DNA of 64,000 nt from Duganella guangzhouensis. Lineage in GTDB: Bacteria; Pseudomonadota; Gammaproteobacteria; Burkholderiales; Burkholderiaceae_D. Below the pieces are notes generated by a model that was not told where the DNA came from, did not search any database, and saw only the letters and a program-made list of their open reading frames with translations. Below are positions 51,374 to 60,728 of the stretch, in pieces. The DNA lies in the NCBI RefSeq assembly GCF_009674535.1, contig NZ_WKJK01000020.1, positions 62,001-126,000 on the forward strand, in the 5' to 3' direction. A program made the translations under genes and the position numbers. The first letter of the stretch is position 1. Every line of letters begins with the position of its first letter.

Positions 51374-52774
51374 ATGAACAAGGCGGCGTGGCTGGTGGCG
51401 GGGTTGGCAATGGCGGGGGCGTCTCATGCGGCGGAGCTGACGCCGGTGCAAAAGCAGATGCGCTCGATTTATCAGGAGCTGGTGGAGACCAACACCACTA
51501 ACTCGGTCGGGTCCTGCACCGTGGCCGCGCAAAAAATGGCCAAGCGCCTCAAGACGGCCGGTTTCAAGGACAGCGAGCTGCAGATCATCATCCCACCCGG
51601 CGGGCCGAAAAAAGGCAATCTGGTGGCGCGTCTGAAGGGCGACGGCAGTAAAAAGCCGCTGCTGCTGCTGGCCCATATCGATGTGGTCGAGGCCAAGCGC
51701 GAGGACTGGGAGCGCGATCCGTTCAAGTTGATCGAGGAAGACGGCGTTTTCTACGCGCGCGGTTCGTCCGACGACAAGGCCATGGCTGCGTCCTTCGTCA
51801 ACAACATGATCCTGTACAAAAAGGAAAAGCTGGTGCTGAAGCGCGACATTATCCTGGCGCTGACCTGCGACGAGGAGCTGGTGCCGTCCGACTTTGACGG
51901 CGCCGAGTACCTGGTCAAGCACCACCGTCCGCTGATCGAAGCTGAAATCGCGCTCAACGAAGGCGGCGGCGGTCTGCTGGACAAGGAAGGCAAGCCGGTA
52001 CGCCACGGCATCCAGGCCGGCGAGAAGATCTATCAAAGCTTCCAGTTGGAAGTGACCAATCCCGGCGGCCACAGCTCGGCGCCGTACAAGGACAACGCGA
52101 TCTATCACCTGGCCGAAGGGCTGGCACGACTCGGTCAGTTCTCGTTCCCGTTTAAGTTGTCGCCGGTGACGCGGGCCTACTACGAGCGCATGTCGAAGAT
52201 CGAAAAAGGGCAGGTGGCGGAAGACATGAAGGCCATCCTGCAGGATCCGCCCGACCAGGCCGCGCTGGACCGTCTGTACGCGGTCAGCCCGGTGCACAAT
52301 TCCACCGTGCGTACCACCTGCGTCGCCACCAAGGTCGATGCCGGTCATGCCGACAATGCGCTGCCGCAGCGCGCCCGCGCCACCGTCAACTGCCGCATTC
52401 TGCCGGGCGAGCCGATCGCGGAGGTGCAGGCCACGCTGCAGCGCGTGGTGGCTGATGACAAGATCAAGATCAGCCGCATTGGCGATGGCGTCGATGGCCC
52501 GATGCCGCCTATGACGCCGGTGTTGATGAAGGCGGTGGAAGAGATCAGCAACGATATGTGGCCGGGCGTGCCGGTGATACCGACCATGTCCACCGGCGGC
52601 ACCGATGGTCGTTTCCTCAACAACGCCGGCATCTGGACCTATGGCATCAGCGGCATGTTCCACGGCCCGGAGGGCAGTGGCGCGCACGGTTTGAATGAGC
52701 ACATTCGCGTCAAGTCGCTGTACGACGGTCAGGAATACCTGTACCGCCTCGGCAAGCGCTTGGCGACGGAGTAA
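51374..52774 (+). CDS. M20 family metallopeptidase
   Basis: A 466-residue exported zinc peptidase (signal peptide ending ASHAAEL). Metal and catalytic residues: LLAHIDVVEA (His, then Asp), GSSDDKAMAA (bridging Asp), ALTCDEELVP (Glu-Glu), LNEGGGG and a C-terminal His in GAHGLNEH. The dimerisation domain insert is in the middle. It hydrolyses peptides or amide-linked amino acids. GGGAG at 5-6 nt supports the ATG at 51374. Confidence 0.93.
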   Translation: MNKAAWLVAGLAMAGASHAAELTPVQKQMRSIYQELVETNTTNSVGSCTVAAQKMAKRLKTAGFKDSELQIIIPPGGPKKGNLVARLKGDGSKKPLLLLAHIDVVEAKREDWERDPFKLIEEDGVFYARGSSDDKAMAASFVNNMILYKKEKLVLKRDIILALTCDEELVPSDFDGAEYLVKHHRPLIEAEIALNEGGGGLLDKEGKPVRHGIQAGEKIYQSFQLEVTNPGGHSSAPYKDNAIYHLAEGLARLGQFSFPFKLSPVTRAYYERMSKIEKGQVAEDMKAILQDPPDQAALDRLYAVSPVHNSTVRTTCVATKVDAGHADNALPQRARATVNCRILPGEPIAEVQATLQRVVADDKIKISRIGDGVDGPMPPMTPVLMKAVEEISNDMWPGVPVIPTMSTGGTDGRFLNNAGIWTYGISGMFHGPEGSGAHGLNEHIRVKSLYDGQEYLYRLGKRLATE

Positions 52775-52779
52775 CACCG

Positions 52780-52851
52780 CGTCGTTCCCGCGCAGGCGGG
52801 AACCTATGCTGAGCGAGCGTTCTATGGGTCCCCGCCTGCGCGGGGACGACG
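52780..52851. repeat. REP-like double hairpin between convergent genes
   Basis: Hairpin 1 has arms GTTCCCGC/GCGGGAAC (52784-52791, 52796-52803) and hairpin 2 has arms GTCCCCGC/GCGGGGAC (52828-52835, 52840-52847). The outer CGTCGT and ACGACG are also complementary, so the whole unit can fold as one structure. It resembles proteobacterial REP/BIME repeats. It probably also terminates the M20 and amylase genes. Confidence 0.75.
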
Positions 52852-52852
52852 A

Positions 52853-54148
52853 TTAATCCGGGACGATGATGCGCCAGCGCCAGGGTTTGATCACGGTCGG
52901 ACCGGGATCGCCGGCCAGCTTGTACTTCTGCGGCTGGCCGCTCAGGTTGACGATCACCCGCACGTGGTTGGCGCCTTGCTGGCGCTTGAAGGCAAACACC
53001 TGTTCGTTGCCGACGTCCAGCAACTGCAGCGCGCCGCCGGCGGTGCCGTTCCACAGCGCCGGGTTCTGCTTCTTCAGCGCGTTCAGACCAGTGTAGAAGC
53101 CTTCCAGCGGATAGTTCTTCCAGTCGATGGCATCCTTCTCGAAGAATTCCAGCTTTTTGGCCAGCCCGGATTCCTGGCCGTTGTAGGCCAGCGGGATGCC
53201 GGGCAGGGTGTAGCTCAGCACCGTCATCGCGCCCCACGCCGGGCCATACAGCTCGGCGTCCGCACCCTGCCACGAGTTGATGTCGTGGTTATTGGTGAAC
53301 TGCATGCGGTAAGCGTCGCGCGGGAACGCCTTCGGCGGATTGTTCAACAGCGCGCGCAGGTCGTTGGCGTTGGCCTGGCCTTTGGCGATCTTGATCATCA
53401 GCGCGTTCAGCGGCCAGTCGTAGCTGGCGTCGAACGCTTTCTCGTGCAGCTCGGGTGTGTTCCACTCGGCCAGCATGAACACTGGCTTGATCTTGTCCAG
53501 CTGCGCGCGCGCCTGGTCCCAGAACTCGGTCGGCACCAGGCCGGCGGCATCACAGCGGAAGCCGTCGATGCCGGCTTCCTTGACCCAGTAGGCCATGGCG
53601 TCGGTCATGCCCTTCCACAGCGCCTTGTTGCTGTAGTCAAGGCCGACCACGTCGGTCCATTCCTCCATCTCGCCGGCTTCGTTCTTGAAGGTGACGGAGT
53701 AGATTTCACCCTTGTCGTTCTTCTTGAACCAGTCCGGATGCTGCTCTAGCCACGGATTGTCCCAGGCGGTGTGGTTGCCCACCCAGTCCAGGATCACGTG
53801 CATGCCCAGCGCGTGCGCCTGTTTGACCAGCTTGCGCAGATCATCCAGCGTGCCGTAGTCCGGATTGACGGCGGTGTAGTCCTGCACCGCGTAGTAGCTG
53901 CCCAGCGTGCCCTTGTGGTTCTTCTTGCCGATCGGGTGGATCGGCATCAGCCAGACGATGTCGACGCCCATCGCCTTCAGGCGCGGCAACTGGGCGGTCA
54001 CCGCGTTCAGCGTGCCCTCCTGGCTGAACTGGCGCAGGTTGACTTCATACACATTCGAACTGCGCGTCCACGCCGGATGTTTCGGTTCGGCGTGGGCGGC
54101 GGTGGTGAATAACGTCGCCAGGATCAGCGAGGCGGCAAGCTTTTTCAT
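52853..54148 (-). CDS. GH13 alpha-amylase family protein
   Basis: A 431-residue exported glycosidase (MKKLAASLILATLFTTAAHA). The four GH13 regions are present: DWVGNHT, GFRCDAAG (nucleophile Asp), FMLAEWN (acid Glu) and FTNNHDINSW. Acts on alpha-1,4-glucans, probably in the periplasm on maltodextrins. It begins 8 bp after the S9 peptidase stop, so the two are probably co-transcribed. Confidence 0.93.
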   Translation of the reverse strand: MKKLAASLILATLFTTAAHAEPKHPAWTRSSNVYEVNLRQFSQEGTLNAVTAQLPRLKAMGVDIVWLMPIHPIGKKNHKGTLGSYYAVQDYTAVNPDYGTLDDLRKLVKQAHALGMHVILDWVGNHTAWDNPWLEQHPDWFKKNDKGEIYSVTFKNEAGEMEEWTDVVGLDYSNKALWKGMTDAMAYWVKEAGIDGFRCDAAGLVPTEFWDQARAQLDKIKPVFMLAEWNTPELHEKAFDASYDWPLNALMIKIAKGQANANDLRALLNNPPKAFPRDAYRMQFTNNHDINSWQGADAELYGPAWGAMTVLSYTLPGIPLAYNGQESGLAKKLEFFEKDAIDWKNYPLEGFYTGLNALKKQNPALWNGTAGGALQLLDVGNEQVFAFKRQQGANHVRVIVNLSGQPQKYKLAGDPGPTVIKPWRWRIIVPD

Positions 54149-54156
54149 ACGTCTCC

Positions 54157-56511
54157 TTATTTTTTCAGCGTGCGTTCAAACAGCTGGTCAATGCGGCGGT
54201 ATTCGTCGTACCACGATTCCGGATGCACGAAGCCGTGGCGTTCCAGCGGATATGAGGCCAGTTCCCAGTTATCCTTTTTCAGTTCGATGAAGCGCTGGGT
54301 CATGCGCACCGAGTCCTGATAGAACACGTTGTCGTCCACCATGCCGTGGGCGATCAGCAGATGGCCTTTCAGCCGGTCCGCATATTCGATCGGCGACGAT
54401 ACCTTGTACGCTTCCGGGTCCAGCTCCGGCGAGTTCAGGATGTTGGCAGTGTACTCGTGATTGTAGGTGGTCCAGTCGGTGACAGGGCGCAGCGCGGCGC
54501 CGGCCTTGAACTGGTCCGGTGCGCGCAGCAGCGCCATGAAGGTCATGAAGCCGCCGTAGCTGCCGCCGTAGATGCCGACATTGGCGGCGTCACCCTGCTG
54601 ATTGGCCACCATCCAGTTCAGGCCATCGACGTAGTCTTCCAGTTCCGGATGGCCCATCTGGCGGTAGATCGCGGTACGCCAGTTGCGGCCATAGCCCAGC
54701 GAGGCGCGGTAGTCCATGTCCAGCACGATGTAACCCTGCTGCACCAGCAGGTTGTGGAACATCTGCTCGCGGAAGTAAACCGGATAGCGCTTGGTCACGT
54801 TCTGCAGATAGCCGGCGCCGTGCACGAACATCACCACCGGATATTTTTTGCCCGCTTCCAGCGTGGCCGGGCGATACAGCTTGGCCCAGACTGGATCGAC
54901 GCCATGCGTGGATGGCACGGCGACGATTTCAGGTTGCACCCATTCGCGCGCTTTGTAGTCGGCGCTGCGGGTGTCGGTCAGCTGGGTCAGCGCGCCGCCG
55001 CTGGCGGCCACGGTGCCGATCTGGGTTGGCATGTAGGCGGTCGAGTAGCGCACCAGCAGCTTGCGGCCATCCGGCGACAGCGTGTAGCCTTCGATGCCGC
55101 CTTGCGACGTCAGTTCCTTCAGCGCGCCGTCCTTGGTGCTGGTCGAGCAGACTTCATAAGTGCCCGGCAGTTTTGGGTTGCACATGAAGTAGGCGGTCTG
55201 GCCGTCCGACGACCAGGTCACGTTCGATTCTTCCCATTTGCCCGAGGTGAGGGCGCGCGTCTTGCCGTCGGCGGCGCGCAGGTACAGATGCGAGTAGCCG
55301 CTTTCTTCCGACTCGTACCACAGCGTGCTGTTGTCCGGCTGCCAGCCGAAGTCATTGCCACGGTTGTTGACCCAGGCCGCGTCGCTCAGGCGATGCAGCG
55401 GTTGCAGCTTGCCGGCCGCCAGATCGACGCCGGCGATCCAGCGGTCCTTGTTGTCGATGGCCTGCGCCATCACCGCCACGCGCGCGCCGTTGGTGCTCCA
55501 GCGGATCGATTCCTCGCGGCCTTCGAAACGCACGCCGCGATTGCCTTTCAGCGGATCGAGCTTCTGCGCCGCGCGCATCGCCGCCAGCGGATCTTCCTTG
55601 ATGCCGGGCAGGTCGTCCAGCGACAGGTCGGTGACTTTGCGGGTCGCCACTTCCACCAGTTTCAGATCGTGCTTGAGCGGGCCGGCTTCGCTGACGCGCT
55701 TGCGTTCATCATCGGTCTCTTCGTAGCCCGACTCGGTGACATAGCGTGGCATCTTGCCGACGCGGCGCTTGTCGCCATCCTTGGCGGCGGTGACCACCAG
55801 CAGATAGCGGCCGTCCGGCGACAGCGAGCTGGTTTCGATGGTGACCTTGTCGCCCAGGTAGACCGGCAGCGGCGCGCGGGTGGCGTCGGCGCTGCGGTCG
55901 GCGTTGCGTTGTTCGCGGGTTTCATCCTTTTCGTGCTTGACGCGGGCCAGCGTCGACATCAGGCGCAACTGCATGTCGCGGCGGAAGTCGGCATCGGGCG
56001 CGGCGTCCGGATCTTTGGCGGTGCGCAGCAGCACCAGCGGCGATACCAGGCGCTCGGCGCGGCTCCAGCTGTACCAGTCGCTGCCGACGCGGAACTGCAC
56101 GTGGTTGCCATCGGCCGCGTATTGCGCATCGGCGGCCGGCGTGGTGCCCTTGATGATTTGCGTCAGCGCGCCGGTTTTCAGATCGCGCTCGAACAGATCG
56201 CCGTTGCGCAGCAGGATGGCGCGCGTGCGTTCACGGTTGAAGACTGGATCGGCGCTATCCATGTTGGACAGCTGTTTTTCTTCCACCAGTTTGGCGGCGG
56301 CGCCGTTGATCTGATACGTGTCGCGCACGGCGGAACCGCTGCGTTTCTGCTTGTAGTAGATCTGGTGGCTATCCCAGCCCCACCAGGCGGTTTCCACCGG
56401 GTTGCCGATCCAGTCCGGATTGGCCATGGCTTGATCGAGGGTGATGGGTGTCGGTGTGGCGTTGACGCTGGCCGCAATCGCAGTCGCCAGCAAAGGCAGT
56501 ACAAAACGCAT
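54157..56511 (-). CDS. S9 family peptidase (dipeptidyl peptidase IV type)
   Basis: A 784-residue exported serine peptidase. A signal peptide (first ~18 residues) is followed by a DPP-IV-like beta-propeller and a hydrolase domain with Ser651 in GGSYGGFMTF; the catalytic Asp and His are inferred in GMVDDNVF and LERHGFVHPE. The enzyme type releases dipeptides from peptide N-termini. It lies between the MFS transporter and amylase genes on one strand. Confidence 0.92.
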   Translation of the reverse strand: MRFVLPLLATAIAASVNATPTPITLDQAMANPDWIGNPVETAWWGWDSHQIYYKQKRSGSAVRDTYQINGAAAKLVEEKQLSNMDSADPVFNRERTRAILLRNGDLFERDLKTGALTQIIKGTTPAADAQYAADGNHVQFRVGSDWYSWSRAERLVSPLVLLRTAKDPDAAPDADFRRDMQLRLMSTLARVKHEKDETREQRNADRSADATRAPLPVYLGDKVTIETSSLSPDGRYLLVVTAAKDGDKRRVGKMPRYVTESGYEETDDERKRVSEAGPLKHDLKLVEVATRKVTDLSLDDLPGIKEDPLAAMRAAQKLDPLKGNRGVRFEGREESIRWSTNGARVAVMAQAIDNKDRWIAGVDLAAGKLQPLHRLSDAAWVNNRGNDFGWQPDNSTLWYESEESGYSHLYLRAADGKTRALTSGKWEESNVTWSSDGQTAYFMCNPKLPGTYEVCSTSTKDGALKELTSQGGIEGYTLSPDGRKLLVRYSTAYMPTQIGTVAASGGALTQLTDTRSADYKAREWVQPEIVAVPSTHGVDPVWAKLYRPATLEAGKKYPVVMFVHGAGYLQNVTKRYPVYFREQMFHNLLVQQGYIVLDMDYRASLGYGRNWRTAIYRQMGHPELEDYVDGLNWMVANQQGDAANVGIYGGSYGGFMTFMALLRAPDQFKAGAALRPVTDWTTYNHEYTANILNSPELDPEAYKVSSPIEYADRLKGHLLIAHGMVDDNVFYQDSVRMTQRFIELKKDNWELASYPLERHGFVHPESWYDEYRRIDQLFERTLKK

Positions 56512-56583
56512 CGGTAGTTTCGCTTGTAGGTTGGGTGAACAGGGGCGCCGGATCGCGGCGCGTTCCAGATTCTAGCCCAAGCT

Positions 56584-57987
56584 TTAACTCCGGGCCATCT
56601 TGTCGGTTTGGCCATGGCCGGCATCGGGGCCGCCACGGCGTGGCGCCAGCCGCAAGGCCCACAGCAGGATGGCGCCGGCCGCGAGGTACAGCACGATCAG
56701 CGCGGCCAGCATGGCGGCGCTGCCGCCCCAGTGTAGCAGGCGTTCGCACAGCGGCGGTCCGAAGGCGCCGCCCAGCAGGCCGACGCTGCCAACCAGTGCG
56801 ATGCCGCTGGCGGCGCTGCGCCGGTTCAGCATCCCGGTGACGATGGACATCAGCAGCGGCGCGGCGGAAGCGATGCCCAGCGATGCCAGCGTCAGGCCGG
56901 CCAGCGACCAGGTGAGACCATTGTCGGCGGCGATGGCGAGACCGAGGCCGCCGGTCGCCAGCACCATGCAGGCGATGAAGTGGCCGCGCCGTTCACGGCG
57001 GCGGTCGGAGTCGTAGCCGATTGCGATCATGCCGATCACGCCGGCCAGGTTGGGGATCGCGGCCAGCAAGCCAATTTGCAGATGGTTGCCGGCACCCCAG
57101 CGCTGCATCAGCGCCGGCGACCAGAATATCAGCGCGTAGCTGGCTCCCATCAGAAGCAGGTTGGCCAGCGCGAGCAGACTAATGGTCGGCTGCCGCAGCA
57201 GCGTCCACAAGGTATCGACCGCCGAGGGTGCTTCCTCGTCTTCGCTGCGGGTGTCGTCATCGGTGGTGGAGCCGTTCAGCGCCAGTTCGTCGCGCTCCAG
57301 ATCCTGTTCGATCATCTGCTGTTCGAACGACGACAACCAGCGCGCATCCTCCGGTTTATCGTCAAGGTAGAAGTAAGCCGCCACGCCGAGCAGCGTGGCC
57401 GGCAGTCCTTGCATCACCAGCAGCCATTGCCAGCCAGCCAGGCCGCCGTACTGGTTCATATACTGCAGCGTGGCGCCGCACAGCGGACCGGCCACCACGC
57501 CGGCCAGCAGCGCGGCCGAAGCGAAGATGGCGATCACGCGCGCGCGCCGCGCTGCCGGATACCAGTAGGTGAGATAGAGGATCACGCCGGGGAAGAAGCC
57601 GGCTTCGAACACGCCCAGCATGAAGCGGATCAGATAGAACTCGATCGGCTCTCGCACAAACGCGGCGGCGGCGGCGGTGACGCCCCAGCACAGCATAATG
57701 CGCAGCAGCGTCTTGCGGGCGCCGATTTTTTCCAGTAGCAGATTGCTGGGAATCTCGAACAGGCAGTAGCCGATGAAGAAAGCGCCGGCGCCCCAGGCAT
57801 ACACCTGGTCGCTGAAATCCAGACTGGCGCCCATCTGCAGCTTGGCGTAGCTGACGTTGACGCGGTCCAGATACGCCACCGCATAGCACAGCATCAGCAA
57901 CGGCAGCAGGCGCCAACTGACCTTGCGGTAAATCGCATTCATGCCGGCCGCGCCGCGCAGATGGAGGATGCGGGCGCTGTGGCTCAT
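56584..57987 (-). CDS. MFS transporter, anion:cation symporter (ACS) type
   Basis: A 467-residue inner-membrane transporter with twelve predicted helices. YLDRVNVSYAKL in helix 1-2 and GYCLFEIPSNLLLEKIGARK are hallmarks of the ACS family, which imports organic acids and sugar acids. GGAG at 6-7 nt supports the ATG at 57987. It is 72 bp upstream of the S9 peptidase on the same strand. Substrate unknown. Confidence 0.9.
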   Translation of the reverse strand: MSHSARILHLRGAAGMNAIYRKVSWRLLPLLMLCYAVAYLDRVNVSYAKLQMGASLDFSDQVYAWGAGAFFIGYCLFEIPSNLLLEKIGARKTLLRIMLCWGVTAAAAAFVREPIEFYLIRFMLGVFEAGFFPGVILYLTYWYPAARRARVIAIFASAALLAGVVAGPLCGATLQYMNQYGGLAGWQWLLVMQGLPATLLGVAAYFYLDDKPEDARWLSSFEQQMIEQDLERDELALNGSTTDDDTRSEDEEAPSAVDTLWTLLRQPTISLLALANLLLMGASYALIFWSPALMQRWGAGNHLQIGLLAAIPNLAGVIGMIAIGYDSDRRRERRGHFIACMVLATGGLGLAIAADNGLTWSLAGLTLASLGIASAAPLLMSIVTGMLNRRSAASGIALVGSVGLLGGAFGPPLCERLLHWGGSAAMLAALIVLYLAAGAILLWALRLAPRRGGPDAGHGQTDKMARS

Positions 57988-58228
57988 GGGGAACTCCGTT
58001 CGACCCGCAGCTGGCGCAGGTAATTCAGTGGCGCGAGGTCGGTGGCGGAAGTGGTCTGCATATTGGCGATATTAGCCGCCAGATTTTGCGGAAGCAAGCT
58101 TTAGAGTCGTGCGCCGGAACTCAAAACAACAGTGGCCAGAATGGACCGCGCCGCAGGGCTGGATGCACCATCGTGGCGCGCTGTATCACTCTCAAGATTG
58201 GAAGTGTCGGCCTGACGCCGATAGCGGA

Positions 58229-58792
58229 TCAGAAGGCCGAGGCGCGGTAGCCCATCGCACCGCGCTGCGGCCGCAGTTCCGGGCGCGAGGCGGCATCGTC
58301 ATCGTCCTGCGCCAGGAACTTGCTGCCGATTTCGAACCACTCCTCGCTGGAGATGACTTTCTGCGCCAGTGGCAGCAGTTCCTGTTCCTCCTTGTCGAGG
58401 CGCTTGAGCAGATTCTGGCAATACAGATCGACCGTCTTGCACAGGAACTTGCCCTGCGACGCGCTACGGCGCATGGCGCGGCGCAGACAGCGGTAGACCG
58501 CGTTCAGCATCGCGCTACCGCGTTTGCTGAGCGATTCCAGATCGTTCATCAGCGCGGTGCAATTCTGGTCGGCCGCGCGCACCGCCGGCATCAGACAGGC
58601 TTCCACCTTGTGCTGATGACGCGCTTCGGCAAAGCGAGTCAGTTGCTGCAATTGGGATTCAATGAACACAGGATCGATTTCCTGCGGACGGCGCGCGATC
58701 GACTGCACGTACTGCAGCAGACGCGAAATGAAGTGGCGTTCTTTCTTTTGCTCGATAGACAGTGTCAACAAGACATAGGTGGCAGTAAGCAT
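58229..58792 (-). CDS. Hemerythrin-like helical protein
   Basis: A 187-residue all-helical protein. RHQHKVEACLMPAV and EEQELLPLAQKVIS resemble the metal-ligand helices of hemerythrin/HHE proteins, but not all ligand His residues are evident, so metal binding is uncertain. Gene order gives no clue to function. GGGAAA precedes the ATG at 58792. Confidence 0.5.
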   Translation of the reverse strand: MLTATYVLLTLSIEQKKERHFISRLLQYVQSIARRPQEIDPVFIESQLQQLTRFAEARHQHKVEACLMPAVRAADQNCTALMNDLESLSKRGSAMLNAVYRCLRRAMRRSASQGKFLCKTVDLYCQNLLKRLDKEEQELLPLAQKVISSEEWFEIGSKFLAQDDDDAASRPELRPQRGAMGYRASAF

Positions 58793-59200
58793 AGCGTTTC
58801 CCGTATTTCGTGTGACTTCGGCTGCGCGGTGGTCGTCGCAGAGGAGCCAACGTGCCCGAGGTTGAAGCTGCTACCTTAGCGCGCTCGAGAGGCTCATACA
58901 ACGCCGATTTACAATTGTTCACAACTAGTTGTGAGGCAATACAAAGCGAAGCATTACCGGCGGGGAAAACGAATTGCGCACACGTCAAGCCGGCAGGAAC
59001 GTGCACTTTTTCACCTGGCTGAGTTAACGATTATGCCCTGATTTTGTGCGTGAAAATACGCGATTTATTGCAGAGTCCAAAAATAATTTCTATCAATGTC
59101 CACTTCGGGGTCAGTTCTCAAAATCGGACATTGGGTAGCGCGCTACCCAATGTCCGGTTTTGAGAACTGACCCCGAAGTGGGGACACCGCAGTGGGGAGT
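58793..59200. other. 408-bp intergenic region
   Basis: It lies between the hemerythrin-like gene and the SDR gene. The first 300 bp should hold the hemerythrin-like promoter and show no gene. The last 100 bp contain the large palindrome at 59101-59180. Confidence 0.6.
59101..59180. repeat. 80-bp near-perfect palindrome without loop
   Basis: Arms of 40 bp (59101-59140 and 59141-59180) are complementary at 39 positions, centred on GCGC. The outer ends read CACTTCGGGGTCAG and CTGACCCCGAAGTG. The stop of the SDR gene lies about 20 bp beyond. It may be a mobile repeat (REP/MITE-like) or two back-to-back copies of a 40-bp unit. It could also act as a terminator. Confidence 0.85.
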
Positions 59201-59908
59201 TCAGGCGCGGGGTTCGCCCAGATAGAAGCTGCGCGGTGCGGCCAGGCCGGCTTTGACTTGGCGCGATGGTTCGTCGGTCAGCACTTCGTCGTCGCCGGCT
59301 TCCAGGGCGCGCACGATGGCGGCGGCGATCACGGCTGGCGAGGATTTCGGTGCGTCGATGCCGTTGGTCATGTCGGTGTCCATATAGCCCATGTGGGCGC
59401 CCAGCACTTGGGTGTTCTGGCCGCGCAGTTCGCCGCGCAGGCTGTTGGTGAAGCCCCAGGCGGCGGCTTTGGAGGCGCTGTAGGTGCCGGTGGTGGGGAA
59501 GCTGGCCCAGCTCAGCGCGGACAGGATGTTGACGATGGCGCCGCCGCCGTTGCGGCCCAGTACCGGCGCAAACGCGTGGCTCAGCGCCAGCGGGGCGAAG
59601 AAGTTGGTTTCCAGTTCGGCGCGCGCGGCCGCCAGCGCGTCGGGACCGGTGACGCCGCCCACCACGTGGATGCCGGCGTTATTGATCAGGATGGTGAGGT
59701 CGGGGATCGCTTGCACGGCGGCGGCGATGTCGGCGGCGTTGGTGACGTCCAGCTTGAGCGGGGTCACGCCGGCGATGTCGACCGTGGCGGGGTTGCGGGC
59801 CGCCGCATACACTTTGCGCGCGCCGGCCGCGACGGCCGCTTGCGCCAGTGCTTTGCCCAAGCCACGGTTGGCGCCGGTTACCAGGACGACGGAGTCTTTG
59901 ATGTTCAT
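59201..59908 (-). CDS. SDR family oxidoreductase
   Basis: A 235-residue short-chain dehydrogenase: nucleotide loop TGANRGLG, NNAG motif (INNAGIHVVGG), active site YSASKAA. The ATG at 59908 has AAGGA at 7 nt. It follows its probable TetR regulator by 69 bp, and an operator lies between the two. Substrate unknown; NAD(P)H-dependent carbonyl reduction is the family reaction. Confidence 0.9.
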   Translation of the reverse strand: MNIKDSVVLVTGANRGLGKALAQAAVAAGARKVYAAARNPATVDIAGVTPLKLDVTNAADIAAAVQAIPDLTILINNAGIHVVGGVTGPDALAAARAELETNFFAPLALSHAFAPVLGRNGGGAIVNILSALSWASFPTTGTYSASKAAAWGFTNSLRGELRGQNTQVLGAHMGYMDTDMTNGIDAPKSSPAVIAAAIVRALEAGDDEVLTDEPSRQVKAGLAAPRSFYLGEPRA

Positions 59909-59939
59909 GATGCTTCCTTTCGAGGTTAAGTTTAACAAC

Positions 59940-59960
59940 AATATGACCGGTCGTCTTAAA
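59940..59960. promoter_or_regulatory. TetR operator before the SDR gene
   Basis: A 21-bp sequence with core GACCGGTC that is identical to 60563-60583. It sits 32 bp upstream of the SDR ATG and would allow TetR control of SDR independent of the tetR transcript. Confidence 0.75.
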
Positions 59961-59977
59961 AACGGCCGAAAAAAAAT

Positions 59978-60556
59978 TCAAGTCAACAGGCGGTCCAGTA
60001 CCACACGTACAAAACGTTCCAGCGGCGCCCGGCTGTGCTCGGCCTTGGCGCGCAGCACCGCGCCTTGCCAGGCGTCGTTGACGAAGCCGGCCAGTTCGGC
60101 GGCCGGCAGGGCGCTGGCGATGCTGCCATCCTGCTGGCCGGCGGCGATTACCGCCGTCAACTGGGCGCTGGAGCCGTCAAACGCGGCTTGCATGGCGCTG
60201 CGCATGGCCGGGATCTGATTGCTCAACTCGGTACTGAAATTGCCAAGCAGGCAGCCATGCTGGAAATCGTTGGCGGCGTTGCCGGCGATCATGCCGTCAA
60301 AATACTGTTGCAGACGCTGGCGCGGCGTCAGCGCGGCATCGTGCAGCACCGTCGCCAGTGTGCCCACCGCGTCGACATAACGTTGCAATACTTCCAGCCC
60401 CAGCGCTTCCTTGCTGGCGAAGTGGTTGTAGAACGAGCCTTTCGGTACCCCGGCCGCCTCGGTGATGTCCTGCACGCTGGTGGCGTTGAAGCCTTTGCTG
60501 TGCAGTAACTCCAGGCTGCTGGTGACGATTTGCTCTTTGACGTTAGGTTTAGCCAT
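59978..60556 (-). CDS. TetR family transcriptional regulator
   Basis: A 192-residue repressor. The N-terminal helix-turn-helix (TSVQDITEAAGVPKGSFYNHF, residues ~26-46) and C-terminal ligand domain fit the AcuR/YxaF-like group that often regulates an adjacent SDR or reductase gene. Two identical operators lie upstream of itself and of the SDR gene. The -10 box ends 6 nt before the ATG and no ribosome site is present, suggesting leaderless translation. Confidence 0.9.
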   Translation of the reverse strand: MAKPNVKEQIVTSSLELLHSKGFNATSVQDITEAAGVPKGSFYNHFASKEALGLEVLQRYVDAVGTLATVLHDAALTPRQRLQQYFDGMIAGNAANDFQHGCLLGNFSTELSNQIPAMRSAMQAAFDGSSAQLTAVIAAGQQDGSIASALPAAELAGFVNDAWQGAVLRAKAEHSRAPLERFVRVVLDRLLT

Positions 60557-60562
60557 GTATCT

Positions 60563-60591
60563 AATATGACCGGTCGTCTTAAATAAGTCAA
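60563..60591 (-). promoter_or_regulatory. tetR promoter with operator in the spacer
   Basis: The -35 TTGACT (60586-60591) and -10 CATATT (60563-60568) are separated by 17 bp. The operator (60563-60583, core GACCGGTC) fills the spacer, so the repressor would compete with RNA polymerase. The predicted start is at or next to the ATG (60556). Confidence 0.7.
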
Positions 60592-60728
60592 GCACTATTT
60601 TTCGCGTGCTCAGGCAAGTTGCGTAAAGTAACAAAGCCCGCCATTTTTCCGCCACGCATGTCGAGCTTGGTATCATGTCCGCTATCCGGCCACAAGCCGG
60701 TATTTTTCTTATAACTCGGAGAGACCGA

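Noticed and set aside
60686..60710. Hairpin plus T-rich stretch before the S9 peptidase start (possible attenuator)
   Set aside because: The stem is only 5 bp, and no leader peptide or riboswitch-like conservation can be seen. Too weak to report as a regulatory element.
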